From the NCBI RefSeq assembly GCF_000445475.1, contig NZ_AUPZ01000013.1, positions 186,001-250,000 of the forward strand: a stretch of DNA of 64,000 nt, written 5' to 3'. The DNA is from Sulfurimonas hongkongensis (GTDB lineage: Bacteria > Campylobacterota > Campylobacteria > Campylobacterales > Sulfurimonadaceae). Shown here piece by piece: positions 60,684-64,000 of the stretch. The notes under the pieces are model-generated. The model saw nothing but the letters and a program-made list of their open reading frames with translations. It searched no databases and was not told the origin of the DNA. How positions within the stretch are numbered: position 1 is the first letter of the stretch; every line of letters begins with the position of its first letter. Position numbers and translations under genes: made by a program.

Positions 60684-62648
60684 TTATAAAGAACAACTTT
60701 GAACTTTACTAGCTATTGTTGCCACTATACTTGGATCTTCAAGAGTTGAGATATCTTGGGTAACAACTTCACCTTTAGCAATAATACGCAAGATTCTTCT
60801 CATGATTTTTCCTGAGCGAGTTTTAGGTAGTCCTGATACAAAAACCATATCATCACAAAGAGCGATATTTCCAATCTCTTTTTTGATAATATTGTTAATA
60901 GTTCTAACCTCTTCAACTTCATCGGCAAGACCTTCATCCTCTTTTAAAACGATGTAGGCAAAGATGCCCTCACCTTTTAATGGATGCGGTTTACCAACAA
61001 CTGCAACCTCTGCAACATTTGAGTGTTTCTTGATGGCAGCTTCAACTTCAGCTGTTCCCATTCTATGTCCACTTACATTGATAACATCATCTGTACGTCC
61101 TGTGATTGTAATGTAGCCATCTTCATCATACATAGCACCGTCACCTGTAAAATATACAGCTCTGCCATCTTTTTTCACATCGCTATAGTAAGACGTTATA
61201 TATCTCTCTTCATCACCCCAAACATTGCGAATTTGTGCTGGCCAAGGGCGAGTTACACACATATATCCAGTCTCACCTACTTCTGATTTTTCTCCAGTTG
61301 CGGGGTCAAGCACCTCAGCCATAATACCCGGAAGTGGTAGAGTCGCACATCCTGGTTTTATAGGAGTAGCACCTGGAAGAGGAGAGACCATGTGTCCGCC
61401 CGTTTCAGTCTGCCAGTAAGTATCAACTATAGGGCATCTGCCTCCGCCAACTTCTTCATGGTACCATTTCCAAGCTGGAGGATCTATTGGTTCGCCAACT
61501 GTTCCTAGAACTTTTAAAGAGCTAAGATCATATTTTGCAGGCTCATCTTCTCCCATTTTATGTAAAACACGGATTGCAGTAGGAGCTGTATAAAATTGGT
61601 TAACTCTATGATCTTCAACCATTGCCCAAGGGCGCCCTGCATCTGGGAATGTGATAACACCCTCAAACATTACAGTAGTAGCTCCCATAGCAAGTGGTCC
61701 ATAAACTATATAAGTATGTCCAGTAATCCAACCAATATCAGCTGTACACCAGTAAGTATCATTTTCTTTTACATCAAAAACCCATTCCATAGTCATCTGT
61801 GCCCAAAGAATATATCCAGCAGAATTGTGTTGAACACCCTTTGGTTTTCCAGTTGAGCCTGATGTATATAGTAAAAATAGCGGATCCTCAGCATCCATAA
61901 CCTCAGCCTCGCAGACTGATGACTTATCTTTTATGAGCTCGTTGTATGAGTAGTCTCGCCCTGCCACCCAAGCCACATCTTCATTGTTTCTCTCAACAAC
62001 TAGAACTTTTTTAACTGGAGTTTTACCTTCAAGCGCTTCATCAACAACTGGCTTTAGCATATAAGGACGCTCTTTTCTATAAGCTCCATCTGCTGTTATA
62101 ACCACTTTGGCCTCCGCATCTTCGATTCTATCACGAAGAGCTTCTGAAGAAAATCCACCAAAAACTATAGAGTGAATAGCACCTATTCTAGCACATGCTA
62201 GCATCGCATAAGCAGCTTCTGGAATCATTGGCATATAGATAATAACTCTATCTCCTCTTTTTACATCAAAATCCTCTTTTAAAAGGTTAGCAAATCTGTT
62301 TACATGTTTATATAAATCTAAGTAAGTAATAGTCTGAATATCTCCTCTATCGCCTTCAAAAATGATAGCCGCTTTATTTTTGCGAGTCTCTAAATGGCGA
62401 TCGATACACTGCTGAGCAACATTTAACTTTCCACCACCAAACCACTTAACAAAGGGTGCTTTGCTCTCATCTAATACATCAGTAAATGGTTCTATCCAGT
62501 CGATCTTTTCTTTAGCTGCATCGCCCCAAAAACCCTCATAATCCTCCATAGCACTCTCTTGAAGTTCATAATATTCACACATATTTTTAATATTTGCCAC
62601 TTTTGCAAACTCTTTGTTTGGTTTAAAAACTTGTTTTTTTTCTATCAT
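60684..62648 (-). CDS. acs: Acetyl-CoA synthetase
   Basis: AMP-forming ligase that activates acetate. The nucleotide motif [19 protein letters not shown], the hinge [15 protein letters not shown] and the C-terminal [14 protein letters not shown] with the acetylatable Lys are complete. At 654 aa it fits Acs. That lysine is the usual target of acetylation and CobB-type deacetylation, and a CobB-type sirtuin is encoded at 6510-7226. The 3' neighbour DnaQ/DUF294 pair may be co-regulated. Confidence 0.97.
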   Translation of the reverse strand: MIEKKQVFKPNKEFAKVANIKNMCEYYELQESAMEDYEGFWGDAAKEKIDWIEPFTDVLDESKAPFVKWFGGGKLNVAQQCIDRHLETRKNKAAIIFEGDRGDIQTITYLDLYKHVNRFANLLKEDFDVKRGDRVIIYMPMIPEAAYAMLACARIGAIHSIVFGGFSSEALRDRIEDAEAKVVITADGAYRKERPYMLKPVVDEALEGKTPVKKVLVVERNNEDVAWVAGRDYSYNELIKDKSSVCEAEVMDAEDPLFLLYTSGSTGKPKGVQHNSAGYILWAQMTMEWVFDVKENDTYWCTADIGWITGHTYIVYGPLAMGATTVMFEGVITFPDAGRPWAMVEDHRVNQFYTAPTAIRVLHKMGEDEPAKYDLSSLKVLGTVGEPIDPPAWKWYHEEVGGGRCPIVDTYWQTETGGHMVSPLPGATPIKPGCATLPLPGIMAEVLDPATGEKSEVGETGYMCVTRPWPAQIRNVWGDEERYITSYYSDVKKDGRAVYFTGDGAMYDEDGYITITGRTDDVINVSGHRMGTAEVEAAIKKHSNVAEVAVVGKPHPLKGEGIFAYIVLKEDEGLADEVEEVRTINNIIKKEIGNIALCDDMVFVSGLPKTRSGKIMRRILRIIAKGEVVTQDISTLEDPSIVATIASKVQSCSL

Positions 62649-62704
62649 TTTTTTTCCTTTTTTTATTATTTAGTACATCAAAGCAACTATTCCCTTTGAC
62701 TACG

Positions 62705-63319
62705 TTAAGCTTTCTTCAATTTTAAAAATATCATGGCTGTCATGATTGCATCATTGACTGCATTATGGGCACCCATATTGGGGACACCACAATTTTTTAA
62801 AATTGTATCAAATCTCAAATCAATATTTCCTTGAGGTATCAAAGAAATTGTCTCATCAAAGTATATTTCAGAGACTTCTATCTTTTTGTTAGGAAGAGTA
62901 ATACCCAACATTGGCTTAATATATTTGTTTATCATACTAACATCAAACTCTAAGTAGTAACCAACGAGTGGTCTTGAACCTATAAAGTCTAAAAACTCAC
63001 GAATTGCGACCTCCGTAGTCTTAGCATTTTCTAGATCTATCGGTCTTATGCGGTGAATCTCTATACTTTTTGAGCTCATTTCACAAGAGTTTTTTATAAA
63101 AACTTCAAAAGTTTGTGAAGTTAGTATCTTATTGTTTTTTACCTTTACTGCCCCTATAGAGACAATCTCATCTTTTTTAGGGTTTAATCCTGTTGTCTCT
63201 GTATCAAAAACAACATACTCGCCACTCAAATCCTCTTGAAATAAAAACTCATACTTTTTCTCTTTAAGTCTTGAACGATTTGCCTTTGTTTTCATCTTTT
63301 GTATAAAAGAAAATAGCAT
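62705..63319 (-). CDS. DnaQ-like 3'-5' exonuclease
   Basis: DEDDh exonuclease. Exo I is FDTETTGLNP, Exo II is VGYYLEFDVSMI and Exo III is GAHNAVNDAIMT. At 204 aa it is a stand-alone DnaQ-like protein. In relatives this gene pairs with an upstream DUF294 nucleotidyltransferase; here it overlaps that gene by one base. A role in DNA polymerase III proofreading is not implied, since many such proteins act elsewhere. Confidence 0.85.
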   Translation of the reverse strand: MLFSFIQKMKTKANRSRLKEKKYEFLFQEDLSGEYVVFDTETTGLNPKKDEIVSIGAVKVKNNKILTSQTFEVFIKNSCEMSSKSIEIHRIRPIDLENAKTTEVAIREFLDFIGSRPLVGYYLEFDVSMINKYIKPMLGITLPNKKIEVSEIYFDETISLIPQGNIDLRFDTILKNCGVPNMGAHNAVNDAIMTAMIFLKLKKA

Positions 63320-64000
63320 TATGAGACCATATTTAAGTGAAAGTGAAAGCTCATAAACTTTTTAAACTTGTTTATGATTTTAAAACTATCTTTTAGCAGA
63401 TCTCTTTGAATCTTCTCCAAAGATTGCGGATTTATATAGTCACTCTCATCCAAAGATTTCGCCTCTAACGTTGCCTTTAAGCGAATCGCACTAAGTGTGT
63501 CAAAACTCTCTATAAGCTCTGTAGCAAAAACTTTGTCAATAATGCCCTTGTTATTGAGCTCTTTTATCCTCTCTATAGTGTTTGTTTGGGTTATTTCATA
63601 CTCCAAACATAGAGTTCTAACTCCATGAACAAGTGCAAAAAGTCCACCTTTTTTTAAATCAAGTCTATTTTGTTGCCCTTTTTCTAAAACAAACCCTGAA
63701 AACATAGTGAGTGGAGTCTCAAAATTAAGAACTGCTTTTGCAACATGAGCTAAAACATCATCTCTTTGATGGAAGTGCTGATGGAGATGCGTAATGAGTG
63801 AGCTTAAAAGCTCTTCATCTCCTGCTACACACTTTGCGTCTAAAAAGATGCTTAAATTTTGAACATCAGCTTCACCCATACTCTGTGTCCATCCAGCTAT
63901 TAACTTCTTATATCCACTCTCATCTCTTCTCCAAAACTCGTTACTTACCATGATATTGCCAGGACACTTTGGAAAACCGAGCTCTAACAAATATGAGTTT
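63319..64000 (-). CDS. DUF294-type nucleotidyltransferase, C-terminal part (cut by window edge)
   Basis: The frame is open to the right edge, so the N-terminus is missing. It contains NSYLLELGFPKCPGNIMVSN followed by EFWRRDESGYKKLIAGW, the end of a GlnD/DUF294-like nucleotidyltransferase domain, and then the helical DUF294_C domain (KGGLFALVHGVRTLCLEY). Relatives often carry cyclic-nucleotide or CBS domains before this part. It is coupled to the DnaQ-like gene, and acs follows. It may tie acetate activation to a regulatory modification, which is inference. Confidence 0.75.
   Translation of the reverse strand, partial: NSYLLELGFPKCPGNIMVSNEFWRRDESGYKKLIAGWTQSMGEADVQNLSIFLDAKCVAGDEELLSSLITHLHQHFHQRDDVLAHVAKAVLNFETPLTMFSGFVLEKGQQNRLDLKKGGLFALVHGVRTLCLEYEITQTNTIERIKELNNKGIIDKVFATELIESFDTLSAIRLKATLEAKSLDESDYINPQSLEKIQRDLLKDSFKIINKFKKFMSFHFHLNMVS

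Noticed and set aside
1-64000. Prophage or large integrated element
   Set aside because: No phage structural, integrase or transposase gene is present; gene content is mainly housekeeping with tight operons.

Overview
The window looks like a chromosomal segment of an AT-rich, motile member of the Campylobacterota, most like the Sulfurimonas group. This is inferred from protein character and gene order, not from a database search. The strongest clue is the block fliY-fliM-fliA-small membrane protein-flhG-flhF-folK-aroQ, which has close to the order known from Helicobacter pylori. Others are an HsrA-type response regulator, a cytoplasmic malate:quinone oxidoreductase, and an aminofutalosine deaminase of the futalosine menaquinone route. 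Genes are densely packed, mostly on the minus strand, with many 4-bp ATGA overlaps.

Layout. 1-6451: cell-division and envelope genes (an EnvC-like peptidase cut by the left edge, ftsX, ftsE), trmB, an Fn3 lipoprotein, rluD and a divergent rodA. 6510-8043: a sirtuin and a decayed fic gene. 8157-18798: a complete type I-F CRISPR-Cas system. It has 42 identical 28-bp repeats and 41 spacers of exactly 32 bp, then a leader, then cas6f-csy3-csy2-csy1-cas2/3-cas1, all read leftward from a promoter near 18850. 19033-26965: mnmA, a LOG-family protein and the flagellar regulatory/switch cluster. 27031-32147: mqo, a glycosyltransferase, aminofutalosine deaminase and sppA. 32514-42046: a long leftward housekeeping run (xseA, ubiE/menG, ribD, rimP, rbfA, infB, ylxR, thrB, tsaB, lpxC). 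42332-47435: an M23 peptidase, an unknown gene, flhB, nadC and nadA. 47534-56760: plsY, folB, an HsrA-like regulator with a histidine kinase, ferredoxin, ppx/gppA, bamA, cysQ and tyrA. 56935-64000: a DUF2156 protein, an acetyltransferase, a frameshifted membrane-protein gene, a RelBE-like toxin-antitoxin islet between 28-bp direct repeats, tRNA-Ser(GCU), pyrF, acs, a DnaQ-like exonuclease and a DUF294-type nucleotidyltransferase cut by the right edge.

The genes fall into functional sets. The Cas proteins and array form one adaptive-immunity unit, in which Cas6f should cut the array transcript into crRNAs carried by a Csy complex that recruits Cas2/3. FliM/FliY, FlhB, FliA, FlhF and FlhG build and count flagella. 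Aminofutalosine deaminase and UbiE/MenG serve menaquinone synthesis, which Mqo would feed with electrons.

The least conventional content is non-coding or small. An 81-bp tandem repeat directly upstream of lpxC keeps a small reading frame open and puts a hairpin against the lpxC ribosome-binding site. The flhB 5' end is duplicated, giving a 45-codon upstream frame whose stop touches the flhB start. A hairpin with conserved loop CATTGGTTA and covarying stems occurs twice, once as a 32-nt block present in one copy of a repeat and absent from the other. An inverted pair of REP-like hairpins with covarying stems lies at the cas boundary. Two C8 tracts lie in rodA and at the frame break of the fic pseudogene. 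No clearly new multi-gene system was found; the CRISPR-Cas locus is a canonical I-F type.
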